62,777 nucleotides of DNA from Betaproteobacteria bacterium (GTDB lineage Bacteria > Pseudomonadota > Gammaproteobacteria > Burkholderiales > Rhodocyclaceae). Location of the stretch: positions 36,210-98,986 of the forward strand of contig JACQYB010000007.1 in NCBI GenBank assembly GCA_016208415.1. The letters are read 5' to 3'. Of the stretch, positions 44,213-53,395 are shown one piece after another (within the stretch, counting starts at the first letter, position 1; each line of letters begins with the position of its first letter). A model generated the notes under the pieces. That model did not search any database. It saw nothing but the letters and a program-made list of their open reading frames with translations, and was not told the origin of the DNA. Made by a program: the position numbers and the translations under genes.

Positions 44213-46024
44213 GTGTTCAAGCGCAGCCTCATCGCCGCGGCCGCGGCATCGCTGTTCAGCGTTCCCGCATCGGCCGACTACAGCGGCACCGTGTTCTTCG
44301 GCGACAGCCTCACCGACGGCGGCTTCTACACGCCGCTGCTGCCGCCGGGCACCGGACGCTTCACCACCAATCCGGGACCGGTGTGGGCGGAACTGTTCGC
44401 CTCGGCCCTGGGCGGCACGGCCGCGCCGTCCAACGTGGCCGGCGGCACCAACTACGCCCAGGGCGGGGCGCGGGTCACCGGCACGCCGGGCGTGGGCAGC
44501 CCGCCGGCCACCGGCGCGCAACCCATCCAGGTGCAGGTCACCAACTACCTCGCCAGCCGCGGCGGTGCGGCCGACGGCAACACGCTGTACACCGTGTGGG
44601 CCGGGGCCAACGACGTCTTCGTGGCGCTCGGCCTGCCCAGCGCCGACATCCCCGCCTACGTCGTCACCACCGCCGGCCAGGCGGTGACGGAGATCGCCCG
44701 CCTCCGGGCCGCCGGCGCGCGCTACATCCTGGTGCCCACCGTGCCGGACATCGGCGCCACGCCCTTCGCCACCACCCTGCCGCCGGGGGGCGCGGCGGGC
44801 GCCACCCAGATCACCAGCACCTACAACCAGGCGCTGTTCGGCGGGCTTTCGGCGGCGGGCATCAGCGTCATCCCGCTGGACACCTTCGCCCTGCTGCGGG
44901 AGGTGCAGGCCAGCCCCGCCGCCTACGGCTTCGTGAATGTCGCGGTGCCGGCGTGCACCACCGTGTCTTCGCTGATCTGCACCGCCGCCACCCTGGCGGC
45001 GCCGGACGCGGCCCAGACCTTCCTCTTCGCCGACGGCGTGCATCCCACCACCGCCGCGCACCGCATCATCTCCGACTACGCCCTGGCCACGCTGGCGGCG
45101 CCGCGGGCCATGTCGCTGCTGGCGGAGTCGCCCATCAAGACCCGCGCCCTGTTGAGCAACGCCATCGGCGACCAGCTCCTGCTCGACGTGCTCGGTCCGG
45201 GCACCGGCACCCGCGCCTGGGCCAGCCTGGGCGCCGGCCGGCTGCGCTACGACGGCAACAGCGCCGACCCGGGGGGCAGCGGCGATCCGCTGGCGCTCAC
45301 CGTGGGCGTCGACCGCGCCCTTTGGCCGGGCATGACGGTGGGCGCCGCCTTCAGCAGCGGCCGCCTGAAGGAGCGCTTCGCCGGCACCGGCGGCGCCTAC
45401 GAGCAGACGGAGCAGGTGCTGGCGCTGTACGCCGGCGCGCGCAACGGTCCCTGGTACGTAAACGTGGTGGGAGCGCTGGGCTACCTGGCCTTTGACACCG
45501 AGCGCAGCGTGGCGCTGGGTATCGCCAGCCGCTCCGCCACCGGCTCCACCCGCGGCTCCAGCCTGTCGCTGGGCGCCCAGGGCGGCTGGCTGATGACCCA
45601 GGGGGCGCTCAGCCACGGCCCCATCGCCGGGCTGCAGGTGCAGCGCATCCGGGTGGATGGCTTCACCGAGACGGGCGGCTCGCTGGCCCTGACCTACGAG
45701 TCCCAGACGCGCCAGTCAGCGGTGGCCAGCCTGGGCTACGAGGCCCGCTACCACGCCGGCAATCTCCTGCCCTTCGCGCGCCTCGCCCTCAACCACGAGC
45801 TGACCGACAACGACCGCACCGTCCGCGCGGCCATGCCGTCCATCCTGGGCTCCGGCCTGGAGATGGCCGCCATCGACCACGGCCGCAACTGGGGCACCCT
45901 GGCGCTGGGCCTGGGGGCGAAGCTCGCCGCCAACGTGACGGGCAGCCTCAGCCTGGGCACCCAGTTCGGCCAGGACAAGGTGCGCCAGCACTGGCTGCAG
46001 GCTGGGGTGAGCGTGGGGTTCTAG
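44213..46024 (+). CDS. GDSL esterase autotransporter
   Basis: 603 aa. GTG start at 44213 with GGAGG about 9 nt upstream, followed by a signal peptide (FKRSLIAAAAASLFSVPASA). The passenger is an SGNH/GDSL lipase: block I FFGDSLTDGG, the Asn block TVWAGANDVFVALG and block V FADGVHPTTAAH with the catalytic Asp/His. Residues from about 330 form an autotransporter beta-barrel (GLQVQRIRVDGFTETGGSL, VASLGYEARYHAGNL) ending in WLQAGVSVGF, with the C-terminal Phe for BAM recognition. This is the EstA/EstP architecture; it should display an esterase on the outer surface. Confidence 0.92.
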   Translation: MFKRSLIAAAAASLFSVPASADYSGTVFFGDSLTDGGFYTPLLPPGTGRFTTNPGPVWAELFASALGGTAAPSNVAGGTNYAQGGARVTGTPGVGSPPATGAQPIQVQVTNYLASRGGAADGNTLYTVWAGANDVFVALGLPSADIPAYVVTTAGQAVTEIARLRAAGARYILVPTVPDIGATPFATTLPPGGAAGATQITSTYNQALFGGLSAAGISVIPLDTFALLREVQASPAAYGFVNVAVPACTTVSSLICTAATLAAPDAAQTFLFADGVHPTTAAHRIISDYALATLAAPRAMSLLAESPIKTRALLSNAIGDQLLLDVLGPGTGTRAWASLGAGRLRYDGNSADPGGSGDPLALTVGVDRALWPGMTVGAAFSSGRLKERFAGTGGAYEQTEQVLALYAGARNGPWYVNVVGALGYLAFDTERSVALGIASRSATGSTRGSSLSLGAQGGWLMTQGALSHGPIAGLQVQRIRVDGFTETGGSLALTYESQTRQSAVASLGYEARYHAGNLLPFARLALNHELTDNDRTVRAAMPSILGSGLEMAAIDHGRNWGTLALGLGAKLAANVTGSLSLGTQFGQDKVRQHWLQAGVSVGF

Positions 46025-46125
46025 AGAAGGAGGCCGATGCGCACGGGGGGCAGGCGACAGGCTCCCCGGGTCCGCCCCCCGGGGCCTGCCCAAAGGCCGC
46101 GACCGGTCGTATAATCCCCTGCCGC

Positions 46126-46199
46126 GCGGGTGTAGCTCAATGGCAGAGCTGAAGCTTCCCAAGCTTAAGACGAGGGTTCGATTCCCTTCACCCGCTCCA
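46126..46199 (+). tRNA. tRNA-Gly (anticodon CCC)
   Basis: 74 nt with encoded CCA. Acceptor stem GCGGGTG/CACCCGC, D-arm TAGCTCAATGGCAGAGCT, anticodon loop TTCCCAA giving anticodon CCC, and T-arm GAGGGTTCGATTCCCTT. The top pair of the anticodon stem is G-A, slightly unusual. Confidence 0.93.
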
Positions 46200-46397
46200 G
46201 TCCTGTTCCTCTGCGCCTCCTGATTCGATCCCGACCACCGGACGGCCGCTCACGCGGGCCGTGGCGCGATCCGGGCGCTCCCGCCGCCGGCGGGCATGTC
46301 CGGCGGGAGGCCGGGGAGATTCGCCGCGCATCGGCACCGGCGCGGGTTCAGGCTAGAATCCTGCGGGTCGCCCACCCGCCACATCCGCCCCGCACCC

Positions 46398-47303
46398 ATG
46401 CCCGTATCCCTGGAAGGCCGGCTCGTCGTCGCCATCTCGTCGCGCGCCCTGTTCGACTTCGAGGAGGAGAACCAGGTCTTCGAGCTTTCCGACGACCGCG
46501 CCTACATGCGCGTGCAGTCGCAGCGCATGGACGAGGCGGCGTTGCCCGGGGTGGCCTTTCCGCTGGTGCGCAAGCTGCTCGCCTTCAACACCGCCGGGGC
46601 GCAGCGGGTGGAGGTGGTGATCCTGTCGCGCAACGACCCGGTGAGCGGGCTGCGGGTGTTCCGTTCGGCCCAGCGCGCCCGACTCAGCCTGGAGCGAGGG
46701 GTGTTCACGCGCGGGCGCGCGCCGTGGCGCTACCTGCATCCGCTCAAGGCCAACCTTTTCCTCTCCGCCAACGTGGAGGACGTGCGTGCCGCGCTGGCGG
46801 CGGGCTTTCCGGCGGCGCGGGTGTACCCGGAGTCGGCGCGCGCCGCGGAACTCCACCCCGACGAGGTGCGCATCGCCTTCGACGGCGACGCGGTGCTGTT
46901 CAGCGACGAGGCGGAGAAGGTCTTCCAGTCCGACGGCCTGGATGCCTTCCAGAACCACGAGTCCAACCACGCCGCCCGGCCGCTGCCGCCGGGCCCGTTC
47001 CAGCCGCTGCTCATCGCCCTGCACCGCCTGCAGAAGGCCGGCGCCGACACGCCCATGCGCATTCGCACCGCCCTGGTCACGGCGCGCAGCGCGCCGGCCC
47101 ACGAGCGCGCCATCCGCACCCTCATGGACTGGCAGATCGAGGTGGACGAGGCCATGTTCCTGGGCGGGCTGGACAAGGGCGCCTTCCTGCGGGAATTCGA
47201 GCCCGACTTCTTCTTCGACGACCAGACGCGCCACTGCGAATCCGCCCTGCACGCCGGCCCCACCGGGCACGTGGATCACGGGGCGGCCAACAGCCGCGAC
47301 TGA
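46398..47303 (+). CDS. 5'-nucleotidase (cytosolic NT5C1-like family)
   Basis: 301 aa of the 5-nucleotidase family PF06189. Visible signatures are LVVAISSRALFDFEEENQVF (with an acidic start of the HAD-like core), VEVVILSRNDPVSGLRVF, RVYPESARAAELHPDEVRIA and IAFDGDAVLFSDEAEKVFQ, where DGD-x-VLFSDE holds the phosphatase Asp residues, and DDQTRHCE near the end. It dephosphorylates nucleoside monophosphates. Stands alone downstream of tRNA-Gly. Confidence 0.85.
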   Translation: MPVSLEGRLVVAISSRALFDFEEENQVFELSDDRAYMRVQSQRMDEAALPGVAFPLVRKLLAFNTAGAQRVEVVILSRNDPVSGLRVFRSAQRARLSLERGVFTRGRAPWRYLHPLKANLFLSANVEDVRAALAAGFPAARVYPESARAAELHPDEVRIAFDGDAVLFSDEAEKVFQSDGLDAFQNHESNHAARPLPPGPFQPLLIALHRLQKAGADTPMRIRTALVTARSAPAHERAIRTLMDWQIEVDEAMFLGGLDKGAFLREFEPDFFFDDQTRHCESALHAGPTGHVDHGAANSRD

Positions 47304-47343
47304 AGCGGCGCCGTGGGGTCGGCGATTCAATCGGGACCCGCAC

Positions 47344-47385
47344 CCGGCGGGTGGGCTACGCCAGCCGGCGGGTGGACTACGCCAG
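47344..47385. repeat. 21-bp tandem duplication at the flavin reductase 3' end
   Basis: Two units of CCGGCGGGTGG-x-CTACGCCAG (47344-47364 and 47365-47385), differing at one base. The second includes the stop codon and last codons of the flavin reductase gene, so the outer copy is a slipped duplication of the gene end. Confidence 0.8.
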
Positions 47386-47874
47386 CCGGCGATAACGCCC
47401 GCCGTGGAACAGCAGCGGCGCCCGGTCCTCGCGCGCGAAGCGCTCCACCCGTCCGACGAAGATGATGTGGTCGCCGCCGGCGTGGCGTGCCTCGTTGCGG
47501 CATTCGAACCAGGCGCAGCAGCCCGGCAGCAGCGGCGCCCCGCCCAGGCCGGGCTGCACCTCCATCCCCCCGAATCGGTCGATGCCGGATGCGGCGAAGT
47601 GGGCGGAAAGCCCCTCCTGCTCCGCCGCCAGGACGTTGACGGCGTAGTGGCTGCAGCGCCGGAAGGCCGCCAGGTTGGGCGAGTGCAGCGACAGGCTCCA
47701 CAGCACCAGCGGCGGGTCCAGCGACACGGAATTGAAGGAACTGACGGTCAGGCCGACGGGGCGCCCGTCATCGCCGCAGGTGGTGATCACCGTCACCCCG
47801 GTGGCGAAGCCGCCCAGGGCATCGCGCAAGGCGCGGGCGTCGAACGGCGGCGCGGCGCGATGGGGATCACGCAT
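47377..47874 (-). CDS. Flavin reductase family protein
   Basis: 165 aa flavin-reductase-like FMN-binding split-barrel. FATGVTVITTCGDDGRPVGL, TVSSFNSVSLDPPLVLWSL and YAVNVLAAEQEGLSAHFA are the characteristic FMN-binding segments. GGDHIIFVGRVERF is in the C-terminal strand. It probably supplies reduced FMN/FAD to a monooxygenase, but no partner gene is adjacent. ATG 47874 is preferred over 47892. Confidence 0.88.
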   Translation of the reverse strand: MRDPHRAAPPFDARALRDALGGFATGVTVITTCGDDGRPVGLTVSSFNSVSLDPPLVLWSLSLHSPNLAAFRRCSHYAVNVLAAEQEGLSAHFAASGIDRFGGMEVQPGLGGAPLLPGCCAWFECRNEARHAGGDHIIFVGRVERFAREDRAPLLFHGGRYRRLA

Positions 47875-48193
47875 GGCGATCAGCGCCCGCAAGGCGGGGC
47901 GTCACCGGCGCGGACCGTCGCTGCCAACCCCGGAGAGCATTGCCGCGGCGCACTCCCGGGGACGGGTCAAGGCCGGGCTCCGGGGGGCGGGTGTTGCAAG
48001 TCCCGGCACGACGCATCGCTTTTTCACATTTCCGCCGATGGTTGAGGAGTCATGGATTGTGGCAGCGCGCCCCCACGCACGCAAGGCGAGGGGCCTCGAC
48101 AGCTTTCCGGCAGGCGCCAGCCGGGCCGATGTGCCGCCGGCATCGGCCGCCGCCTCGGCTATAATTGGCGCACTCTTTTCCGCCCCGCCCCGC
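47875..48193. other. Intergenic stretch between flavin reductase and argS
   Basis: Divergent promoter region of about 320 bp with no gene I can support. A consensus -10 (TATAAT) lies at 48160-48165, about 28 bp before argS. Confidence 0.5.
48160..48165 (+). promoter_or_regulatory. Probable argS -10 hexamer
   Basis: Perfect TATAAT about 28 bp upstream of the argS ATG. The -35 side is GC-rich with no good match, so the promoter call rests on the -10 alone. Confidence 0.4.
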
Positions 48194-49918
48194 ATGGTCA
48201 AGACCCAACTCCTCGGTTTGCTGCGCGCAGCGCTGGCCAGCGTCGCGCCCGAACAGCGCGATCTGGAGATCGTCCTGGAACGGCCAAGGCAGGCCGCCCA
48301 CGGCGACTACGCCACCAACCTCGCCCTGCAACTGGCCCATCCGCTGCGCGCCAATCCGCGGGAGATCGCCCGGCACCTGGTGCGGGAACTGGGTTCTTCG
48401 CCGCTGCTGGCCAAGGCCGAGGTGGCCGGCGCCGGCTTCATCAACCTCTTCCTGTCGCCGGATGCCACCCGCCAGGTGGTCAGCCAGGTACTGGAGGCGG
48501 GCCGGGACTTCGGCCGCAACAACCTGGGCGCCGGCCGCAAGGTGCAGGTGGAATTCGTCTCCGCCAACCCCACCGGCCCGCTGCACGTGGGCCACGGCCG
48601 TGGCGCCGCCCTCGGCGCCAGCCTGGCCCAGGTGCTGGCCTTCACCGGCCACGCGGTGACGCGGGAGTACTACATCAACGACGCCGGCCGGCAGATGGAC
48701 ATCCTGGCCCTGTCCACCTGGCTGCGCTACCTGGAACTGCACGACGTCTGGGTGCCCTTCCCGTCCAACGCCTACCAGGGCGGCTACGTCATCGACATGG
48801 CGCACCAGATCCGCGACGCCCACGGCCCGCGCTACGTGCATCCCGCCCCGGCGGTGCTGGCGGGTGTGCCCGATGCCGCCACGGCGCCGGAGGCACACCT
48901 GGACGCCCTCATCGCCAATGCCAAGGACCTGCTGGGCGAGGATTACCGCTACATCCACAGCCACGCCCTGACCGAACAACTGGCCGACTGCCGCGACGAC
49001 CTAGTGGAGTTCGGCGTGCATTTCGACGTCTGGTTCTCGGAGCGCTCGCTGTTCGACACCGCCCTGGTGCAGCGCTGCCTGGAGCGCCTGGAGCGCGCCG
49101 GCCAGCTCTACACCCAGGATGGCGCCCAGTGGTTCCGCTCCACCGCCTTCGGCGACGAGAAGGACCGGGTGGTGCAGCGCGAAAACGGCGAATACACCTA
49201 TTTCGCCTCCGACATCGCCTACCACCTCAACAAGTACGAGCGCGGCTTCGACCGCATCATCGACGTCTGGGGCGCCGACCACCACGGCTACATCCCGCGG
49301 GTCAAGTGCGCGGTGCGCGCCCTGGGCCTGGACGACACGAAGCTGGAGGTGGCGCTGGTGCAGTTCGCCGTGCTCTACCGCGACGGCCAGAAGACCTCCA
49401 TGTCCACCCGCGCCGGCGAGTACGTCACCCTGCGCGAACTGCGCAACGAGGTGGGCAACGACGCGGCGCGCTTCTTCTACGTGCTGCGCAAGTCGGACCA
49501 GCACCTGGATTTCGACCTCGACCTGGCCAAGTCCGAAAGCACCGACAACCCGGTGTATTACGTCCAGTACGGCCACGCCCGGGTGTGCAGCGTGCTCGCC
49601 CAGTGGGGCGGGGACGCCCGCACGCTGGCCGGCACCGACCTGGCGGCGCTTAGCGGCGAGCGCGAACTGGGCCTGTGTGCGCGGCTGGCGGATTTCGCGG
49701 ATGTCGTCGAAGCGGCCGCACGCGACTATTCGCCTCACCTCGTGGCCCACTACCTCAAGGACCTGGCGGCGGAGTTCCACAGCTTCTACAACGCCGAGCG
49801 CATCCTGGTGGATGATCCCGCGCTGCGCCAGGCACGCCTGGCCTTGGTGGCCGGGGTGCGCCAGGTCCTGCGCAACGGGCTGCGCCTGCTGGGCGTGAGC
49901 GCGCCCGAGTCCATGTGA
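48194..49918 (+). CDS. argS: Arginyl-tRNA synthetase
   Basis: 574 aa class I synthetase. HIGH-type motif SANPTGPLHVGHGRGAALG (about residue 125), ArgRS-specific REYYINDAGRQMDILALS, SDIAYHLNKYERGFDRIIDV, GADHHGYIPRVK and the KMSKS-equivalent QKTSMSTRAGEYVTL. It charges tRNA-Arg. The start ATG 48194 gives the usual N-terminal additive domain. Confidence 0.97.
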   Translation: MVKTQLLGLLRAALASVAPEQRDLEIVLERPRQAAHGDYATNLALQLAHPLRANPREIARHLVRELGSSPLLAKAEVAGAGFINLFLSPDATRQVVSQVLEAGRDFGRNNLGAGRKVQVEFVSANPTGPLHVGHGRGAALGASLAQVLAFTGHAVTREYYINDAGRQMDILALSTWLRYLELHDVWVPFPSNAYQGGYVIDMAHQIRDAHGPRYVHPAPAVLAGVPDAATAPEAHLDALIANAKDLLGEDYRYIHSHALTEQLADCRDDLVEFGVHFDVWFSERSLFDTALVQRCLERLERAGQLYTQDGAQWFRSTAFGDEKDRVVQRENGEYTYFASDIAYHLNKYERGFDRIIDVWGADHHGYIPRVKCAVRALGLDDTKLEVALVQFAVLYRDGQKTSMSTRAGEYVTLRELRNEVGNDAARFFYVLRKSDQHLDFDLDLAKSESTDNPVYYVQYGHARVCSVLAQWGGDARTLAGTDLAALSGERELGLCARLADFADVVEAAARDYSPHLVAHYLKDLAAEFHSFYNAERILVDDPALRQARLALVAGVRQVLRNGLRLLGVSAPESM

Positions 49919-49926
49919 GCCCCGTC

Positions 49927-50556
49927 ATGGCCGATCCGCACCGCTCCCTCAGCCGCCCCACCCGGCGCCACAGCCGCGGCGGCATGGTGGTGGGCGTCTT
50001 CGTCGGCCTGGTGATCGGCGCGCTGCTGGCCGTGGCCGTGGCCTGGTACGTCACCCGCGCCGTGCCATTCAAACCACGGGACGAAGACAAGCCGGCCGAG
50101 ACCCGGGCGCCCGCAGCCGCGGACCAGCAGCCGCTTCCCTTGCCGGGCAAGCCCGGAGACAAGCCCGGCGAGCGGCCGCGATTCGAGTTCTACAAGATCC
50201 TGCCGGGCAACCAGGACGTGGCGCCCGCGGCCGCAGCGCCTGCGCCCGCCGCCCCGCCCCTGTCCACCGACGCCGCCCCGCAGGCGGAAGCCAAGCCTCA
50301 GCCGGAGAAGAAAACGCCGGACGAAGTGCTCTACCTGCAGGTGGGTTCCTTCTCCAATCCGGCCGACGCGGAGAACCTCAAGGCCAAGCTGGCGTTCGTC
50401 GGCCTGGAGGCGCAGATCCAGCCGGTGGATGTGGCGGACCGGGGGCTGATGCACCGGGTGCGCATCGGACCCTACCGCAAGCCCGAGGACATGAACCGTG
50501 CCCGCACGCTGCTGGCCCAGAACGGAATGCAGGCAGCGGTGGTCAGAGGCAGGTGA
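49927..50556 (+). CDS. SPOR-domain protein (FtsN-like)
   Basis: 209 aa from ATG 49927 (GTG 49915 possible). A short basic cytoplasmic tail, one transmembrane helix (VVGVFVGLVIGALLAVAVAW), a Pro/Ala-rich periplasmic linker and a C-terminal SPOR domain (about 138-207: LYLQVGSFSNPADAENLKAK, HRVRIGPYRKPEDMNRAR). SPOR domains bind denuded glycan strands at the septum. It directly follows argS, the usual betaproteobacterial arrangement of an FtsN-like gene with argS and dsbA. Confidence 0.9.
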   Translation: MADPHRSLSRPTRRHSRGGMVVGVFVGLVIGALLAVAVAWYVTRAVPFKPRDEDKPAETRAPAAADQQPLPLPGKPGDKPGERPRFEFYKILPGNQDVAPAAAAPAPAAPPLSTDAAPQAEAKPQPEKKTPDEVLYLQVGSFSNPADAENLKAKLAFVGLEAQIQPVDVADRGLMHRVRIGPYRKPEDMNRARTLLAQNGMQAAVVRGR

Positions 50557-50584
50557 GCGCATCCCCCACAAGAAAGGAAACCCC

Positions 50585-51235
50585 ATGAGCACCATGCCGA
50601 GGCACCGCTGGCTCGTCGCCGTCGTCGCCACTCTTGCGTCCCTGTTGCTGGGCGCCGCCTCCGCCGCACCCGTGGCTGGACGCGACTACACCGAAGTGCG
50701 GACGCCCCAGCCCACGGAATCCGGCGACAAGGTGGAGGTGCTGGAGTTCTTCTGGTACGGCTGCCCGCACTGCTTCGATCTGGAGCCCAAGGTCGCGGCC
50801 TGGGCGAAGAAACTCCCGAAGGATGCCGAACTGCGCCGCATTCCCGTCGCGTTCCGCGACTCCTGGCTGCCCGGCGCGCGGATCTACTACACGCTGGAAG
50901 CCATGGGCGACCTGGCGCGCTTGCACGGACCGGTGTTCGACGCCATCCACGTCGAACACATCAACCTCGGCGACGAGAAGGTGATGCTGGACTGGATGGC
51001 CTCCAAGGGCGTGGATCGCAAGAAATTCGCCGAGACCTACAGCTCCTTCAGCGTCAACAGCAAGGTGCAGCGGGCGCAGCAGATCACCAAGGGCTACGGG
51101 CTCGACGGCGTCCCCGCGATGGCGGTGAACGGGCGCTGGGTGACTTCCGGCACCCTCACCGGCAGCCACGATTCCATGCTCTCGGTGGTGGATCAGCTCA
51201 TCGCCAGGGCGCGCGCGGAAAAGGGCAGGAAGTAG
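50585..51235 (+). CDS. dsbA: Thiol:disulfide interchange protein DsbA
   Basis: 216 aa periplasmic oxidase that introduces disulfides. Signal peptide (LVAVVATLASLLLGAASAAP), then the thioredoxin-fold active site FFWYGCPHCFDLEPKV (Cys-Pro-His-Cys at about residue 60) and the cis-Pro loop DGVPAMAVNGRW. ATG 50585 follows AAAGGAAA. Located 28 bp after the SPOR gene. Confidence 0.95.
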   Translation: MSTMPRHRWLVAVVATLASLLLGAASAAPVAGRDYTEVRTPQPTESGDKVEVLEFFWYGCPHCFDLEPKVAAWAKKLPKDAELRRIPVAFRDSWLPGARIYYTLEAMGDLARLHGPVFDAIHVEHINLGDEKVMLDWMASKGVDRKKFAETYSSFSVNSKVQRAQQITKGYGLDGVPAMAVNGRWVTSGTLTGSHDSMLSVVDQLIARARAEKGRK

Positions 51236-51270
51236 TCTGCGCAACCCCGGAGCGGGCGTGCGGTGCCCGA

Positions 51271-51343
51271 GCAGCCGTGAAGGCTGCGCCCCGACCCTGC
51301 AGCCGCGACGGCTGCGGGGTGGCCTCGCAGCGGTGAAGGCCGC
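51271..51343. repeat. Three short GCAGCC hairpin repeats
   Basis: GCAGCCGTGAAGGCTGC (51271), GCAGCCGCGACGGCTGC (51299) and the variant GCAGCGGTGAAGGCCGC (51327) occur at 28-bp spacing between dsbA and the SDR gene. A fourth, GCAGCCGTGGAGGCTGC, lies at 44172 before the autotransporter. Each can form a small hairpin. Confidence 0.7.
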
Positions 51344-51372
51344 GTGACCATCCCCCCTCGCCGCGCCATGCC

Positions 51373-52134
51373 ATGTTCGTCGTCATAACGGGCGCTTCCA
51401 GCGGGCTGGGCGCCGCCCTCGCGGCCCACTACGCCGCCCGGGGGGCGCGCCTGGGACTGGTGGCGCGCCGCGGGCAAGCGCTGCAGGGCGTGATCTCCGG
51501 GCTTCCCGGCCGGCACCACATCCATGCCGCTGACGTGGCCGACTACGAGGCCATGCGTCGCGCCGCCGCCGACTTCCTGGAGCAGGCGGGTGTTCCGGAC
51601 ATCGTCATCGCCAACGCCGGCGTGAGCGTCGGAACCCTCACCGAGCACGCCGAGGATCTCCCGGCCTTCGAGCGCGTGCTGCGCACCAACGTGGTGGGCG
51701 CGGCGGCCACCTTCGCGCCCTTCATCGCCCCCATGCGTGCCCGCGGCCGCGGACGCCTGGCGGGCATCGCCTCGGTGGCTGGCGTGCGCGGCCTGCCGGG
51801 CGCGGGCGCCTACAGCGCCTCCAAGGCGGCGCTGGTCACCTACCTGGAATCGCTGCGGGTGGAACTGCGCGGCAGCGGCGTGCGGGTGGTCACGGTGAGC
51901 CCCGGATACATCGCCACCCCCATGACCGCCGTCAATCCCTACCGCATGCCCTTCCTGCTGGCTGCCGAGGATGCCGCCGGGCGCATCGCCCGCGCCATCG
52001 ACGCCGGACGGGCCCACGCCGTGGTGCCCTGGCAGATGGCGGTGGCGGCACGGCTCATGCGCTGGCTGCCCGCGTCGCTGTACGACCGCCTGGCCGCGCA
52101 AGCCGGACGCAAGCCCCGCGGCCTGCCGCTGTAG
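51373..52134 (+). CDS. Short-chain dehydrogenase/reductase
   Basis: 253 aa classical SDR. Cofactor loop VITGASSGLGAALAAHYAAR (TGxxxGxG), NAG motif IVIANAGVSVG and catalytic S-Y-K in LAGIASVAGVRG...YSASKAAL. VSPGYIATPMT follows. The substrate is unknown; the C-terminal Arg-rich extension resembles SDR members linked to lipid metabolism. No operon partner is evident. Confidence 0.9.
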   Translation: MFVVITGASSGLGAALAAHYAARGARLGLVARRGQALQGVISGLPGRHHIHAADVADYEAMRRAAADFLEQAGVPDIVIANAGVSVGTLTEHAEDLPAFERVLRTNVVGAAATFAPFIAPMRARGRGRLAGIASVAGVRGLPGAGAYSASKAALVTYLESLRVELRGSGVRVVTVSPGYIATPMTAVNPYRMPFLLAAEDAAGRIARAIDAGRAHAVVPWQMAVAARLMRWLPASLYDRLAAQAGRKPRGLPL

Positions 52135-52173
52135 TCGCACGGCGCCGGGGGGAACACCCGTCGCGATGCACTC

Positions 52174-52187
52174 TTGACCCGGATCAA
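52174..52187 (+). promoter_or_regulatory. FNR/Anr-like box upstream of ubiU
   Basis: TTGACCCGGATCAA matches the FNR/Anr consensus TTGAT-N4-ATCAA at 9 of 10 defined positions. It is centred about 30 bp upstream of a possible -10 TAGATT (52209) and about 75 bp before the ubiU start. Low-oxygen induction suits the O2-independent ubiquinone genes that follow. Confidence 0.6.
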
Positions 52188-52255
52188 TGGCCGCGCGGCA
52201 GGGCAAGGTAGATTCCTCCCGTTATACTTCGCGTTTTCCGTTCATCTCGCCCGTG

Positions 52256-53290
52256 ATGTCGTCCGCCCCGCCCATGCCTGCCCTGCCCGCCCTGCCCGAT
52301 CTCGTGTGTCCTGCGGGCAGCCTGCCGGCCCTCAAGGCCGCCGTGGATAACGGCGCCGATGCCGTGTATGTGGGCTTTCGCGACGCCACCAACGCGCGCA
52401 ACTTCGCCGGCCTGAACTTCGACGCCAAGGCGCTGGCGGAGGGCATCCGCTACGCCCAGAGCCGGGGCCGGCAGGTGCTGGTGGCCATCAACACCTACCC
52501 CCAGGCGGGGCGCGTGGAGCAGTGGCACGCCGCCGTGGACGCCGCCGCCGACCACGGCGTGGACGCGGTGATCCTGGCCGACATGGGCCTGCTGGATTAC
52601 GCCGCCCGGCGCCACCCGCAGTTGCGCCTGCACCTTTCGGTGCAGGGCTCGGCCACCAACTACGAGGCGGTGAATTTCTGCCATCGCCACTTCGGCATAC
52701 GCCGCGCGGTGCTGCCGCGGGTGCTGACCCTGGCCCAGGTGGAGCACGTCATCGCCCACACGCCGGTGGAGATCGAGGTCTTCGCCTTCGGCAGCCTGTG
52801 CGTGATGAACGAGGGCCGCTGCTGGCTCTCTTCCTACGCCACCGGCGAGAGCCCCAACACCGTGGGCGCCTGCAGCCCCGCCAGGTTCGTGCGCTGGGAG
52901 AAGAAACCCGGCGCCCTGGACGCCCGGGTGGGCGGCGTGCTCATCGACACCTACGCCGACGGCGAACCCGCCGGCTACCCGGCGATCTGCAAGGGCCGCT
53001 TCCAGGTGCAGGGCGACACCTACTACGCCCTGGAAGAGCCCACCAGCCTCAATGTGCTGCCCATCCTTCCCGACATCGTGCGCGCCGGCGTGCGCGCCAT
53101 CAAGGTGGAGGGCCGCCAGCGCAGCCCCGCCTACGTCGCCCAGGTCACCCGCGTGCTGCGCCAGGCGCTGGATTCCCTGGCCGGGGGCGTCAGCCGCTAC
53201 CACGTGGCGCCGGCCTGGCAGGCGGAACTGGCCAAGGTCTCCGAGGGCAACCAGCAGACGCTGGGCGCCTACAACCGGCCGTGGCGCTAG
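52256..53290 (+). CDS. ubiU: Ubiquinone anaerobic biosynthesis protein UbiU (U32 family)
   Basis: 344 aa U32 peptidase-like protein that, with UbiV, hydroxylates ubiquinone precursors without O2. LVCPAGSLPALKAAVDNGAD and AVYVGFRDATNARNF open the barrel. Four Cys in the expected pattern (GSLCVMNEGRCWLSSYATG, VGACSPARF, PAICKGRF) should ligate a [4Fe-4S] cluster. IKVEGRQRSPAYVAQV is the U32 signature. ATG 52256 is used. Likely one operon with ubiV and ubiT. Confidence 0.93.
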   Translation: MSSAPPMPALPALPDLVCPAGSLPALKAAVDNGADAVYVGFRDATNARNFAGLNFDAKALAEGIRYAQSRGRQVLVAINTYPQAGRVEQWHAAVDAAADHGVDAVILADMGLLDYAARRHPQLRLHLSVQGSATNYEAVNFCHRHFGIRRAVLPRVLTLAQVEHVIAHTPVEIEVFAFGSLCVMNEGRCWLSSYATGESPNTVGACSPARFVRWEKKPGALDARVGGVLIDTYADGEPAGYPAICKGRFQVQGDTYYALEEPTSLNVLPILPDIVRAGVRAIKVEGRQRSPAYVAQVTRVLRQALDSLAGGVSRYHVAPAWQAELAKVSEGNQQTLGAYNRPWR

Positions 53291-53395
53291 CGTGAAGGTG
53301 AGTCGTGATTCGCGATGGGCCGTAGGGGCCGGCGCCACGGCGGCGGCTCGCGCGCCGGCATGCCCTCGTGCGGGTTCGTGCCCGGAGTCCGCGGC

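Noticed and set aside
51236-51372. GCAGCC hairpins as a rho-independent terminator for dsbA
   Set aside because: No T-run follows any of the three hairpins; they are better listed as a repeat family.
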